DNA of 64,000 nucleotides, taken from the NCBI GenBank assembly GCA_963747835.1, contig CAVVGO010000006.1:62001-126000 (forward strand), read 5' to 3'. The first letter of the stretch is position 1. The number at the start of each line of letters is the position of its first letter. Both the position numbers and the translations under genes were made by a program. Below are positions 35,897-45,714 of this stretch, piece by piece. The notes below the pieces were generated by a model, which did no database searches, was not told the DNA's origin, and saw only the letters and a program-made list of their open reading frames with translations. This stretch comes from JAJPKK01 sp963747835 (GTDB taxonomy: Bacteria > Pseudomonadota > Alphaproteobacteria > Rhizobiales > Xanthobacteraceae).

Positions 35897-36262
35897 TCAC
35901 GGTTCGATCGCAAACCGCAGCCGCCCCCCCGGGCGGAGCGTCTTTGCGTCGAAGGTGCGGATTTCGACCGTGCCTCCTATATCTACCGTGACCACGATGA
36001 AGTCGCTCGCTACCGCGGTCGAGACCACCCGGGCGCCCTTGGGCAACAGCGCCGTCACGTCGGCCCCCGTTTGGGCGCCGCCCTGGGAGGGGCCGCCCCT
36101 TCCATCTGTCCTATAAACGCGATAGCCGATGACCGTGATGACGACCGCGATGCCCAGCACCGTGGCAAGCCCGGAAATCAGCATCAACCAGCGCACCCGC
36201 GCGACGATCTGGGCCTGCGCGGGACTTAACGGTTCATCGTCGCCACTGTCGGAAATGGTCAT
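35897..36262 (-). CDS. DUF6476-like small membrane protein
   Basis: 121 aa from the ATG at 36262. One membrane helix (LMLISGLATVLGIAVVITVIG) near residues 26-46 follows a short cytoplasmic part. A C-terminal region with LLPKGARVVSTAVASDFI and TVEIRTFDAKTLRPGGRL looks like a small beta domain. Similar proteins lie next to rluD in many Rhizobiales; function unknown. Its start codon overlaps the rluD start on the other strand (CATG at 36260-36263). Confidence 0.75.
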   Translation of the reverse strand: MTISDSGDDEPLSPAQAQIVARVRWLMLISGLATVLGIAVVITVIGYRVYRTDGRGGPSQGGAQTGADVTALLPKGARVVSTAVASDFIVVTVDIGGTVEIRTFDAKTLRPGGRLRFAIEP

Positions 36263-37310
36263 GAACGAAGCACAGGCCCGGCTGGAGACGGCGACCATCG
36301 CGGCGGCGGAGGCGGGAGACCGGCTCGACCGCGTGCTTGCCGCACGCATCAAGGAACTGTCGCGATCGCGCCTGAAGGCGCTCATTCTGGCCGGGCACGT
36401 CGCGATCAGCGGCCGCACGATCCGCGATCCCGGCCACCACGTCAATGCGGGCGATGACATCGCGGTCGCGGTGCCGGCGGCTGAGCCCGCGACGCCCGGC
36501 CCTGAAGCTATCCCGCTCGCGATCGTCTACGAGGATGACGACATCGTCGTCATCGACAAGCCGCGCGGCCTCGTCGTCCATCCAGGCGCCGGCAACTGGA
36601 CCGGCACCCTGGTCAACGCCCTCATTGCCCATTGCGGCGACACTCTCTCCGGCATCGGCGGCGTGCGGCGTCCCGGCATCGTGCATCGGCTCGACAAGGA
36701 CACCACCGGCCTCATGGTGGTGGCCAAGAACGACCGCGCCCACCGCTCGCTTGCCGCCCAATTCGCCGATCACGGCCGCACCGGGCCCCTGCAGCGCGGC
36801 TATCTGGCCTTCGCATGGGGGGCGCCGGACCGCCCCAAGGGGATCATCGACAAGCCGATCGACCGTCACCCCCAGGCCCGCGACCGCATGGCGGTGCGGG
36901 AAGGCGGCCGCGTGGCCGTGACTCTGTGGGAAGTCCTGGAGCGCTATCCGCCGGGCACGGCGCCCGTGGCAAGCCTGCTCGATTGCCGGCTCATGACCGG
37001 GCGCACCCACCAGATCCGGGTCCATCTTGCCGCGATCGGACATCCGCTGATGGGCGATCATGTCTATGGCCCGGGCTTCAAGACCAAGGCCGCCCGATTG
37101 CCGCCACCGGCACGCGAAGCGCTCGACCTCCTTGCGCGACAGGCCCTCCATGCTTACCTGTTGGGCATCGAACATCCGGCGACCGGGGAGGCGATGGTAT
37201 TTCGCTCCGCGTTGCCGCCGGACCTCGCCAGGCTTCGCGAATCCCTCCGGACTGGAACAATCGCCGCTGCCATGCGTTTTCCGCAGCGAATTCAAACCCA
37301 CGAAAAATAG
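36261..37310 (+). CDS. RluA/RluD-family rRNA pseudouridine synthase
   Basis: 349 aa. N-terminal S4 RNA-binding domain (AGDRLDRVLAARIKELSRSR, LILAGHVAISGR), then the catalytic core with HRLDKDTTGLMVVAKND (Asp near residue 145), GRTHQIRVHLAAIGHPLMGD and GRPKGIID-like strand. It makes pseudouridine in 23S rRNA (positions of the RluD type) or in tRNA. It is followed by rpoH, the gene order known from Rhizobiales. The exact specificity cannot be told from sequence. Confidence 0.93.
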   Translation: MNEAQARLETATIAAAEAGDRLDRVLAARIKELSRSRLKALILAGHVAISGRTIRDPGHHVNAGDDIAVAVPAAEPATPGPEAIPLAIVYEDDDIVVIDKPRGLVVHPGAGNWTGTLVNALIAHCGDTLSGIGGVRRPGIVHRLDKDTTGLMVVAKNDRAHRSLAAQFADHGRTGPLQRGYLAFAWGAPDRPKGIIDKPIDRHPQARDRMAVREGGRVAVTLWEVLERYPPGTAPVASLLDCRLMTGRTHQIRVHLAAIGHPLMGDHVYGPGFKTKAARLPPPAREALDLLARQALHAYLLGIEHPATGEAMVFRSALPPDLARLRESLRTGTIAAAMRFPQRIQTHEK

Positions 37311-37531
37311 TCCATTAATACCAACGGGCTATACGCAGGCCACGACAGTGGGTCACGTTGGCGTCACGGCGATTTTACCCTTCCGCCGCTATTTTTGCCC
37401 CAATCTGGCGTGTATGGTTGGCGTGCGATCGATGTTCGCGATCGCCGCTATTTCCGGCTCTCGCCGGCTCGAATGAGCGGTTGGAGTCTCTGCCCGCCGA
37501 ATTCGGGGGCGCAACCTTGGAGGGCGCTGTC

Positions 37532-38455
37532 ATGGCCCAATCCGCTACCCTACCCCTCATCACGGCCGAATCCGGCCTTTCCCGTTATCTCGACGAAATC
37601 CGCCGGTTCCCGATGCTGGAGCCGCAGGAAGAATTCATGCTCGCCAAACGCTGGCGGGAGCACGGCGACCGCACCGCCGCCCACAAGCTGGTCACGAGCC
37701 ATTTGCGCCTGGTGGCCAAGATCGCCATGGGCTATCGCGGCTATGGGCTGCCGATCTCCGAGGTGATCTCGGAGGGCAATGTCGGCCTGATGCAGGCGGT
37801 CAAGCGCTTCGAGCCCGATAAGGGGTTCCGCCTCGCGACCTACGCGATGTGGTGGATCAAGGCGGCGATCCAGGAATATATCCTGCGGTCGTGGTCACTC
37901 GTAAAAATGGGCACCACCGCCAATCAGAAGAAGCTGTTCTTCAACCTGCGCAAGGCCAAGAGCCGCATCTCGGCGCTGGACGAGGGCGACATGCGCCCCG
38001 ACCAGGTGAAGCTGATCGCCAAACGTCTCGGCGTCACCGAGCAGGACGTGGTCGACATGAACCGCCGCCTCGGCGGCGACGCCTCGCTCAATGCGCCGAT
38101 CCGGGAGGATGGCGATTCCGGCGAGTGGCAGGACTGGCTGATGGACGATCACGACAGCCAGGAAAGCAGGCTCGCCGAGAGCGAGGAACTCGACAACCGA
38201 CGCACCGCACTCTCCGATGCGCTTGCGGTGCTCAACGAGCGCGAACGCCGCATCTTCGAGGCGCGGCGCCTCACCGATGAGCCCGTCACCCTCGAGGACC
38301 TCGCGGCGGAATTCGGCGTGTCGCGCGAACGGGTGCGCCAGATCGAGGTGCGCGCCTTCGAGAAGGTGCAGAAGGCGGTCAAGAACCGCGTCGCCGCCAT
38401 GGAGGCACCGCCCGCCCACGCGGCGGTGCAGCCGCCGATGCCGGCGCATACGTAA
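37532..38455 (+). CDS. rpoH: RNA polymerase sigma-32 factor
   Basis: 307 aa. The ATG at 37532 has GGAGG nine bases before it; earlier in-frame starts are not conserved. Regions: 1.2/2 with RYLDEIRRFPMLEPQEEF, 2.4 with RLATYAMWWIKAAIQEYILRSW, the RpoH box NQKKLFFNLRKAKSRI (about residue 130), and region 4 with LNERERRIFEARRL and GVSRERVRQIEVRAF. It drives heat-shock and envelope-stress promoters. Alphaproteobacteria often have two or more copies, so this may be rpoH1 or rpoH2. Confidence 0.95.
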   Translation: MAQSATLPLITAESGLSRYLDEIRRFPMLEPQEEFMLAKRWREHGDRTAAHKLVTSHLRLVAKIAMGYRGYGLPISEVISEGNVGLMQAVKRFEPDKGFRLATYAMWWIKAAIQEYILRSWSLVKMGTTANQKKLFFNLRKAKSRISALDEGDMRPDQVKLIAKRLGVTEQDVVDMNRRLGGDASLNAPIREDGDSGEWQDWLMDDHDSQESRLAESEELDNRRTALSDALAVLNERERRIFEARRLTDEPVTLEDLAAEFGVSRERVRQIEVRAFEKVQKAVKNRVAAMEAPPAHAAVQPPMPAHT

Positions 38456-38521
38456 CAATAGACAATCGGCAAAGTTGCCCACGATGCCCGCGCTGGTCGC
38501 GGGCATCGACGTTTTAGGCCC

Positions 38522-38815
38522 TCAAAATCTCCAGGCCGCAATGATCGCGAGCGCGACGGCCAGTGCGGCCGCGACCGATATCGCCACCAGCATGCGCCGC
38601 TGCTCCCGCGAGAGCGTCGCCTTCCGGTACACCAGCGGCGGTGCCGGCTCCGCGGCAGGGCGCGGCCGGCCGCCGTCCCGAGCGTCGCAGGGTGGCTCGT
38701 CCACCAGCGGCTCGACAGGTGCGAGCGGCGGCGCGACCGCATTCTGCCCGGCCTCCGCCTCTAAGCCTTCGCGCGTTTCTGCCTTGGGGCGCTGCGGTTC
38801 GAACATCCGTGGCAT
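38522..38815 (-). CDS. small single-pass membrane protein
   Basis: 97 aa from the ATG at 38815. An acidic, Pro-rich N-terminal half (PPLAPVEPLVDEPP) precedes the helix MLVAISVAAALAVALAIIAAWRF at the extreme C-terminus, so it is a tail-anchored-like protein facing the cytoplasm. The gene follows the frameshifted hypothetical gene on the same strand and may be co-transcribed. Function unknown. Confidence 0.45.
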   Translation of the reverse strand: MPRMFEPQRPKAETREGLEAEAGQNAVAPPLAPVEPLVDEPPCDARDGGRPRPAAEPAPPLVYRKATLSREQRRMLVAISVAAALAVALAIIAAWRF

Positions 38816-38857
38816 CGACCTGCCCACCGCATTCCCGATGTTGCGCTTCGGCGCTCT

Positions 38858-40916
38858 TTATTGCTTCCACGCCGCGAAGGCTTCGGTGAACGCGCGATCG
38901 CCGGGCGTGCCCTTCTCGATCGCAATGATGGCTCGGCGGCCGTCGTTGTACACCACTGGAATATCGAACCACGGCCTGTCCTTCAGCAACTGAATGTTTC
39001 GCTGCATGTCGGCGTCGACCGACGACAGGCCGATCAGGAAATAGCTCGAAGTCACTTTCACGGCCTGACCGGCAAGCGGAACGCCGCGGGTCGTCTCCGC
39101 CTGCTTCATCAGGATGCCGGGAATGCTCGATATCCCGCCATGGGCAAAGTCCGGCGGCAGGTTGAACATGACCTCGACCATGTGACTGGCCGGCAATTGC
39201 TTGTCGGTATTGCGCCGCAACGACCACTGCAAGCCGATCTTCTGTTCCGGAATTTCGATTTGCGCCCGCACCACCATCTCGGCCGGCTGGCCCGGGGCGG
39301 GCGCGGCCATTTCGGTCCGCCAGACCGCCGATCCGATGTAGCGCTTGCCGGCGGGATCGGCCTGGTCCTCCTCGTAGAGCACGACCTTCTGGGCCACCAT
39401 GGCGCCCTCGGCCGAACCTTGCGGCGTGAACGCTCCGGAGCCGACGCGATCGTTGATCTTGGGTTTGGCGCCGCTGTCCGCCGGCGAGGTCGCATCCGAT
39501 GCGCGGTTGAAATTGGAGGTGCTCCGGAACGACTTGATGATGCCCGGTCCCTTCAACACCGCGACGGTCGCGACCGCCAGCACGAGCACCGCCATGACGG
39601 CGAGGGAAATAAGCTTCTTCCACTGGCGCGGCAGCCGTTTTACCGGCGGCGGTTTGCGCTCGCGCTCCTGTCTGGCGGCGCGCGGCGCCGGCATGCGGGC
39701 CCGCACGTCCTCCTGACGCACCATGGAGGACGGCGCCCGGGTCGGATATTCCGGCCTAACCGCCGGTTCGAAATCGTCGTTCTCGACATACGGCTCATCG
39801 GGCGGCGGATCATCGGGCTCGTCGTCCGGTGGAGGCGGAGGTGGCGCCCGACGCGACGATGGCCGCGGCGGCTCCGGCTCGCGCGACCGTCTGCCCTCCC
39901 GCGGGTCGCGGTCGCGCGGGGGCTCCTCGGCCGGCTCACGTCCTAATAGTTTCTCAGCATCGCGCGGTGACGGCCGGCGCAACGATGGACGCGACGGTTC
40001 CGGCCGCGACGGTTCGGGCTCGAACTGCGGCTCCGCGCGCGCGTCCAATCGGGGATCGGTGCGGGTGTCGGCTCGGCTATCGGTGCGCGAACCGGCACGC
40101 CTGCTCTCACGGGCTTCCACGCGGACGCCGCCGCGCGCGTCGGCGCGCGGAACCGGACGCCGCTCCGCCCGCGGTTCCGCCAATTGCTCGGCGATCGGTT
40201 CGACCGGCTCGAGTTCCGCGCTCGGATTTGCCTGAAAGGCCGCGCGGATGTTTTTTGCCGCCTGAGCGGTGGCACCGCCCAGCGTCTCGGTTTCGGCGAC
40301 CACATCGCGAAAACCTTTGAGGCCGCTGGAGGACAGCGACGGTCCCCCGCCGGGTGTCCAGCGCGTGCGCTCGACTCTGCGTCGGTTCCCCGCCCGAGGG
40401 CTGTCCCCTCGTCTCCGCTCGCTTCTCTTCCGGACGCGGCTCGGTCGTATTGACGGCGGCCGCCGAGAGGGGAGCGGGTGGGGAACCTTGCCGCCCTGTC
40501 CCAGGGGCGGCCCGGAACTCTGGCGGCTCGACTGGCGACGTAACTGCCGGCGGTCGCGCCGGCCGCAGCGACGGCCGCAGCGGCGGTTGAGGCGGCGGTT
40601 GACGCAGATCTTGCGGCGCCTCTACCTCCGGCTCCTCGGGCGGCAGCGCGGGTGGCGGTGCAGGGCGCCGCTCATAGCGCGGCGGCGGCGGATCGTTGCG
40701 CGAGCGGCGCGCCGCTTCGGCCTCGACCTTTCTGATCGCTTCCTCGAGCGCCAAGCGCTCGCGGGTGATCTCGGGCTCGCTGAGAGCCGGCGTCACCCCG
40801 CGCAATTGCGCAAGCAAGGCCTGACGCGCCCGATCATATAAAGCGCGGCGCGCCTCCCCGGTGCTCTTGTCGAGCCCGATCACGGCCTTCGCGATCAACG
40901 GGTAGTAATCGGCCAT
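38858..40916 (-). pseudogene. conserved alphaproteobacterial membrane protein, frameshifted
   Basis: Start MADYYPLIAKAVIGLDKSTG at 40916 gives a conserved N-terminal helical region (ARRALYDRARQALLAQLRG, ERLALEEAIRKVEAEA) followed by a very Pro/Arg-rich stretch. The frame is lost at 40344-40348, a run of five G on the minus strand; the continuation in the other frame reads SLSSSGLKGFRDVVAETETL. The rest has a disordered Arg/Pro/Asp part, one membrane helix (LISLAVMAVLVLAVATVAVL) and a C-terminal domain (VLYEEDQADPAGKRYIGSAV, FAAWKQ end). About 685 aa if repaired. A one-base error in the homopolymer is likely. Function unknown. Confidence 0.65.
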
Positions 40917-40947
40917 CGGTTCTCCGCGCCGCCCACGTTGGCGACGC

Positions 40948-42249
40948 TCATCTTATTACGTTTCGAATGGATTGCGCATGAGGATTGTGTTCCTCGCGTT
41001 CCGGGCTCGTCGATAGCAAAGCAACCGGGCAACCAACCAATTCTTCGATCCGCCGAACGTATTTTATCGCCTGCGCCGGCAGTTCGGCGAACGAACGGGC
41101 GCCGGCGGTGCGCTCTTCCCAGCCGGCGATTGTCTCATAGACCGGCTCGACCCGCGCCTGGGCATGCTCACCGGCGGGCAGATAGTCGATGGCGCGACCG
41201 TCAAATCGGTACCCCACGCACACCTTGATCTCTCGAAATCCATCCAGAATATCGAGTTTCGTCAAGGCCAATCCGTCGATTCCGCTGGTGCGGACGGTTT
41301 GCCGCACCAAGACCGCATCGAACCACCCGCAGCGGCGCGGCCGTCCGGTGACGGTGCCGAACTCGCGGCCCCGCTCGCCGATCAGGCGGCCGATGTCGTT
41401 GTCCTGCTCGGTCGGGAACGGCCCGGCGCCGACCCGGGTCGTATAGGCCTTGCTGATGCCCAGCACATAGCCGACCGCGGCCGGGCCGACCCCCGAGCCG
41501 GTCGCCGCCTGCGACGCCACCGTGTTTGAGGAGGTCACGAACGGGTAGGTCCCGTGATCGACGTCGAGCAGCGCGCCTTGGGCGCCCTCGAACAGAATCC
41601 GCCTGCCCTCCCGGCGTTTGCGATCGAGCAGCGACCACACCGAATCCATATAGGGCAGCACCCGCGGCGCCACTGCCGCCAGCGCGTCGTAAATTGCCTT
41701 GGGGGCGATCTCGGCAAGGCCCATGCCGCGCCGCAGCGCGTTATGGTGGACGAGCAATCGATCGATCTTGGCGCCAAGCATCGGGAGATCGGCGAGGTCC
41801 ATCAGGCGGATCGCCCGCCGGCCGACCTTGTCCTCATAGGCCGGGCCGATGCCGCGCCGTGTGGTGCCGATCTGGGTGCCGACGTTGGAGGATTTACGCA
41901 GCGCGTCGAGTTCCTGGTGCAGCGGCAGGATCAAAGTCACGTTTTCAGCGATGCGCAGGGACTCCGGAGTGACCTTGATGCCCTGGCCGGCAAGGCGCTC
42001 GATTTCCTCGATGAGGGCGCGGGGGTCGAGCACCACGCCATTGCCGATGACCGACAACTTGCCGGGCCGCACCACGCCGGATGGCAACAGCGACAGCTTG
42101 TAGGTGGCACCGCCGATGACGAGCGTGTGGCCGGCATTGTGGCCGCCCTGAAAGCGCACCACGATATCGGCCTGCTCGGAGAGCCAATCGACGATCTTGC
42201 CCTTGCCTTCGTCCCCCCATTGGGAGCCGACGACTACCACATTCGCCAT
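40948..42249 (-). CDS. purA: adenylosuccinate synthetase
   Basis: 433 aa from the ATG at 42249 (MANVVVVGSQWGDEGKGK). The P-loop GDEGKGK, FQGGHNAGHT and TTRRGIGPAYEDK are the signature of PurA; GTVTGRPRRCGWFDAV and KLDIL later complete the GTP/IMP site. It forms adenylosuccinate from IMP and aspartate, the first step to AMP. Cytoplasmic dimer. It follows serA at a distance of 465 bases. Confidence 0.97.
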   Translation of the reverse strand: MANVVVVGSQWGDEGKGKIVDWLSEQADIVVRFQGGHNAGHTLVIGGATYKLSLLPSGVVRPGKLSVIGNGVVLDPRALIEEIERLAGQGIKVTPESLRIAENVTLILPLHQELDALRKSSNVGTQIGTTRRGIGPAYEDKVGRRAIRLMDLADLPMLGAKIDRLLVHHNALRRGMGLAEIAPKAIYDALAAVAPRVLPYMDSVWSLLDRKRREGRRILFEGAQGALLDVDHGTYPFVTSSNTVASQAATGSGVGPAAVGYVLGISKAYTTRVGAGPFPTEQDNDIGRLIGERGREFGTVTGRPRRCGWFDAVLVRQTVRTSGIDGLALTKLDILDGFREIKVCVGYRFDGRAIDYLPAGEHAQARVEPVYETIAGWEERTAGARSFAELPAQAIKYVRRIEELVGCPVALLSTSPEREEHNPHAQSIRNVIR

Positions 42250-42714
42250 GCCACACCCTGAAACCCACTTTGGGACCGAATTCAAAACCCAAGCCGAAAA
42301 TCCAAATCTAAGCCCGAACTCGAACCCCGCCGGAAACCCAACACGCCGCGCGCGATTTGGTGCTGCAACCACTTCCTGTTGCCGGCCGGCGCAGCCGGGC
42401 GCCGCACACATGGCCCGAAAAACGCCTTTATCACAAGGCCTGCGGTGATTATCGGACGGTCAACTGAACCTTTGGTTAACTATACCGGCGGCACCACCCG
42501 CAAACCTCCGGGCACCCCGATGGCAGCCCCGCAAGTTGCTGATCTTGCGCCACTCTTCAAGACGGTCCCAAGGGGGCAGCAAGGGGCATCAAGGCGGCAG
42601 CACGCCCCTCGCGATCTTCCCCGATACGCCGGTTCACCAAGTCCCAGAATTCCGGTCTGGCAGTGACGCCGACATGGCGAGATCGCGATCTTCCGTGAAA
42701 AGCGGTTCTCGCCG
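42250..42714. other. purA upstream region without a gene
   Basis: 465 bases between the purA start and the serA stop. A short stretch at 42285-42350 is unusually rich in AACCC/AAC-like triplets, and 42460-42490 is AT-rich and could hold the purA promoter. Frames here are not convincing genes. Confidence 0.4.
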
Positions 42715-44301
42715 TCAGAATTGCAGCGGCCTCGCCTGCTGGACCTGGGGCAGCGCCTGCACCTTCGCGAGCACCTCGGGGGACACCTCGCCGTCCACCT
42801 CGATCAGCGCGATCGCGTTGGCGCCTGGCGCTTCGCGGCCGACGTGGAAGGTTGCGATATTGATGCCCGCATCGCCGAGCGTCGAGGAGAAACGGCCGAT
42901 GAAGCCCGGCTTGTCGAGATTCGTGATGTAGAGCATTGAGGAGCCGAACTCCGCGTCCATGCGGATGCCCTTGATGTTGACGATGCGCGGCCGCCCGTCG
43001 GCGAACACCGTGCCGGAGACGTTGCGGGCGAGCTTGCCGGTCACCACCGTCACGGTGATCAGGCTCTCGTAATCGCATTCGCCTTCCCGCGTCGTCTCCT
43101 CGACCGCGATGCCGCGTTCCTTGGCGACGACCGGGGCCGATACAACGTTGATGTCCTGCAGCATCGGGCGCAGCAGCCCGGCGATCGCGGCCGAGGTCAG
43201 CGCCCGCGTGTTCATCTTGGCGACCGCACCGTCATAGGCGATCTGCACCTTGGTGATTCCGGTCTCGGTGAGCTGGCCGGCGAACGAGCCGAGTTTCTCG
43301 GCAAGCGTGATGAACGGCTTCAGCCGCGGCGCCTCCTCGGCCGTAATGGAGGGGAAGTTCACCGCATTGGTGATGGCGCCCCGCAGTAGATGGTCCGACA
43401 TCTGCTCGGCGATCTGCAGCGCGACATTCTCCTGCGCCTCGGTGGTGGCGGCGCCGAGGTGCGGGGTGCAGACTACGTTTGGATGGCCGAACAACGGATT
43501 GGCGGTCGCGGGTTCCTCGGTGAAGACGTCGAAGGCCGCCCCCGCCACATGGCCGGAATCGAGCGCCGTTCGGAGCGCTTTCTCGTCGACCAGCCCGCCG
43601 CGTGCGCAATTGATGATGCGCACGCCGTTCTTGGCGGCCGCGAGGGCGTCGGCATCGAGGATGTTGCGGGTCTTCTCGGTCAGCGGCGTGTGGAGCGTGA
43701 TGAAATCGGCGCGCCTGATGAGCTCCGGCAACTCGACCTTCTCGACACCGAGCGCCATCGCCCGATCGGGCGACAGGAACGGATCAAAGGCGATCACTTT
43801 CATCTTGAGCCCGATGGCGCGGTCCGCCACGATCGAACCGATATTGCCGCAGCCAATCACGCCGAGCGTCTTGCCGGTGATCTCGACCCCCATGAACTTG
43901 TTCTTTTCCCATTTGCCGGCCTGGGTCGACGCGTCGGCCTGCGGGATCTGCCGGGCGAGCGCGAGCATCAGCGTGATGGCATGTTCGGCGGTGGTGATCG
44001 AATTGCCGAACGGCGTATTCATCACGATGATGCCCTTGGCTGTCGCGGCCGGGATATCGACATTGTCGACCCCGATGCCGGCGCGGCCGATCACCTTGAG
44101 CCGGTCGGCGCGCTCGATCAGTTTCGCCGTGACCTTGGTGGCGGAACGCACCGCAAGGCCGTCGAAATTGCCGATGATGGCGGCGAGCCTGTCCTTGTCC
44201 TTGCCGAGATCGGGCTGGAAATCGACCTCAACGCCGCGGTCCTTGAAGATTTGGACGGCGGCCGGGGACAGAGCATCGGAGATGAGCACGCGAGGAGCCA
44301 T
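42715..44301 (-). CDS. serA: D-3-phosphoglycerate dehydrogenase
   Basis: 528 aa, the long type-1 enzyme. LGVIGCGNIGSIVADRA binds NAD, INCARGGLVDEKAL supplies the substrate Arg, FTEEPATANPLF has the Glu and CTPHLGAATTEAQ the catalytic His. An intervening ASB domain (about 315-450) and a C-terminal ACT domain (ITNLDKPGFIGRFSSTLGD) for serine feedback are present. First step of serine synthesis, forming 3-phosphohydroxypyruvate. It sits 73 bases after serC, with a hairpin between. Confidence 0.96.
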   Translation of the reverse strand: MAPRVLISDALSPAAVQIFKDRGVEVDFQPDLGKDKDRLAAIIGNFDGLAVRSATKVTAKLIERADRLKVIGRAGIGVDNVDIPAATAKGIIVMNTPFGNSITTAEHAITLMLALARQIPQADASTQAGKWEKNKFMGVEITGKTLGVIGCGNIGSIVADRAIGLKMKVIAFDPFLSPDRAMALGVEKVELPELIRRADFITLHTPLTEKTRNILDADALAAAKNGVRIINCARGGLVDEKALRTALDSGHVAGAAFDVFTEEPATANPLFGHPNVVCTPHLGAATTEAQENVALQIAEQMSDHLLRGAITNAVNFPSITAEEAPRLKPFITLAEKLGSFAGQLTETGITKVQIAYDGAVAKMNTRALTSAAIAGLLRPMLQDINVVSAPVVAKERGIAVEETTREGECDYESLITVTVVTGKLARNVSGTVFADGRPRIVNIKGIRMDAEFGSSMLYITNLDKPGFIGRFSSTLGDAGINIATFHVGREAPGANAIALIEVDGEVSPEVLAKVQALPQVQQARPLQF

Positions 44302-44339
44302 GGTTTCGCCCTCAGTTCGCTTCGTGGGAGATGGTGAAT

Positions 44340-44358
44340 GCTCCCGCGCGGCGGGAGC
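44340..44358 (-). promoter_or_regulatory. serC-serA intercistronic hairpin
   Basis: An 8-bp GC-rich stem (GCTCCCGC/GCGGGAGC) with a three-base loop lies between the serC stop and serA start. No T run follows it. It may tune serA expression relative to serC or stabilise the upstream mRNA. Confidence 0.5.
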
Positions 44359-44374
44359 GCAACGGTCACGCGCC

Positions 44375-45547
44375 TTACGCCGCTTTGGGCAACGCGTCCT
44401 TGGTCTTGGCGAACGCCCAATCGAGCCACGCCGTCAATACCTCGACGTCGGAGGCCTCGACGGTCGCACCACACCAGATGCGCAGGCCTGGCGGCGCGTC
44501 GCGGTAGTGGGCGAGGTCGTAGCCGGCGCCCTCCTTCTCGACCGCGGCGGCGAGCGCCTTGGCAAAAGCCGATTGGGCGTCGGCGGAAAGCGACGTCACG
44601 GCGGGATCGACGACCTTGAGGCAGACCGACGTGTTTGACCGGGTCGCCGGATTGGCGGCGAGGAAATCGACCCACGGGGTCCGTGCCACCCAGGCGGCGA
44701 TGACCTTGGCGTTGGCGTCGGCGCGCCCCATCAGGGCCTTGAGGCCGCCAATCGATTTTGCCCATTGCAAAGCGTCGAGATAGTCCTCGACGCACAGCAT
44801 CGACGGCGTGTTGATGGTTTCGCCTTCAAAAATCCCCTCATTGAGCTTGCCGCCCTTGGTGAGGCGAAAGATCTTGGGCAGCGGCCACGCCGGCTTGTAG
44901 GTTTCGAGACGCGCGACCGCGCGTGGCGACAGCACCAGCATGCCGTGGGCGGCCTCGCCTCCCAGCACCTTCTGCCAGGAGAATGTCGCCACATCGATCT
45001 TGTCCCAATCGATCGCCTGCGCGAACGCCGCGGAGGTCGCATCGCAGATCGCCAAGCCGGCACGGTCCGCGGCGATCCAACCGCCGTCGGGCACCCGCAC
45101 GCCCGACGTGGTGCCGTTCCAGGTGAACACCACGTCGGTCGACCAATCCACCTTCGCGAGATCGGGCAATTCGCCGTAGCCGGATTTGAGAACCGTTACG
45201 TCCTTGAGCTTGAGCTCCTTGAGGACGTCGCTCACCCAGCCTTCGCCGAAAGATTCCCACGCCAGGACGGTGACGGGGCGCGCGCCCAGCAGCGACCACA
45301 GCGCCATCTCGACGGCGCCGGTATCGGACGCCGGCACGATGCCGATCCGATAACCGGCCGGAACTTCCAGCACTTCGCGGGTGAGGTCGATGGCGCGTTT
45401 GAGCTTCGCCTTGCCAAGCTTGGCACGGTGCGAGCGTCCGAGCGCCGCATCGGTCAGCCCTTGGAGGCTCCAGCCGGGGCGCTTGGCGCACGGGCCGGAC
45501 GAAAAATGCGGAACCTGCGGCCGCACGCCGGGCATCGCGTTTGTCAT
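44375..45547 (-). CDS. serC: phosphoserine aminotransferase
   Basis: 390 aa, the longer alphaproteobacterial form. FSSGPCAKRPGWSLQGL at the N-terminus, VEMALWSLLGARPV, ICDATSAAFAQ, and the PLP Lys in ATFSWQKVLGGEAAHG (near residue 200). It converts phosphohydroxypyruvate to phosphoserine, using glutamate. The start has GGAAGGA upstream inside a leader hairpin. It is the first gene of the serC-serA operon. Confidence 0.95.
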   Translation of the reverse strand: MTNAMPGVRPQVPHFSSGPCAKRPGWSLQGLTDAALGRSHRAKLGKAKLKRAIDLTREVLEVPAGYRIGIVPASDTGAVEMALWSLLGARPVTVLAWESFGEGWVSDVLKELKLKDVTVLKSGYGELPDLAKVDWSTDVVFTWNGTTSGVRVPDGGWIAADRAGLAICDATSAAFAQAIDWDKIDVATFSWQKVLGGEAAHGMLVLSPRAVARLETYKPAWPLPKIFRLTKGGKLNEGIFEGETINTPSMLCVEDYLDALQWAKSIGGLKALMGRADANAKVIAAWVARTPWVDFLAANPATRSNTSVCLKVVDPAVTSLSADAQSAFAKALAAAVEKEGAGYDLAHYRDAPPGLRIWCGATVEASDVEVLTAWLDWAFAKTKDALPKAA

Positions 45548-45551
45548 GTGT

Positions 45552-45604
45552 CTATCCTTCCAGATAGGCGCCCCTCGGTGGGGAGGGGTTTCCCGTTGCC
45601 GGGG
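45552..45604 (-). promoter_or_regulatory. structured serC 5' leader, serC-motif candidate
   Basis: Three hairpins lie in series just before the serC start on the minus strand: CCCG/CGGG with a GCAA tetraloop (45592-45603), CCCCTC/GAGGGG with a six-base loop (45571-45588), and CTATC/GATAG whose loop is TGGAAG, the ribosome site core (45552-45567). A serC RNA motif upstream of this gene is known in Alphaproteobacteria; placing the present leader in it is inference from position and layout. Confidence 0.6.
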
Positions 45605-45714
45605 ATATGGAAGGGCGGCATCGCAGTCAAGCGCGAAGTGGCGGCATCCGGGCTAAAGCGTAGCGCGGCGGCGATACCCTCGTGGTGGTCCTGCGGGTCG
45701 CGATCGGTTACGCG

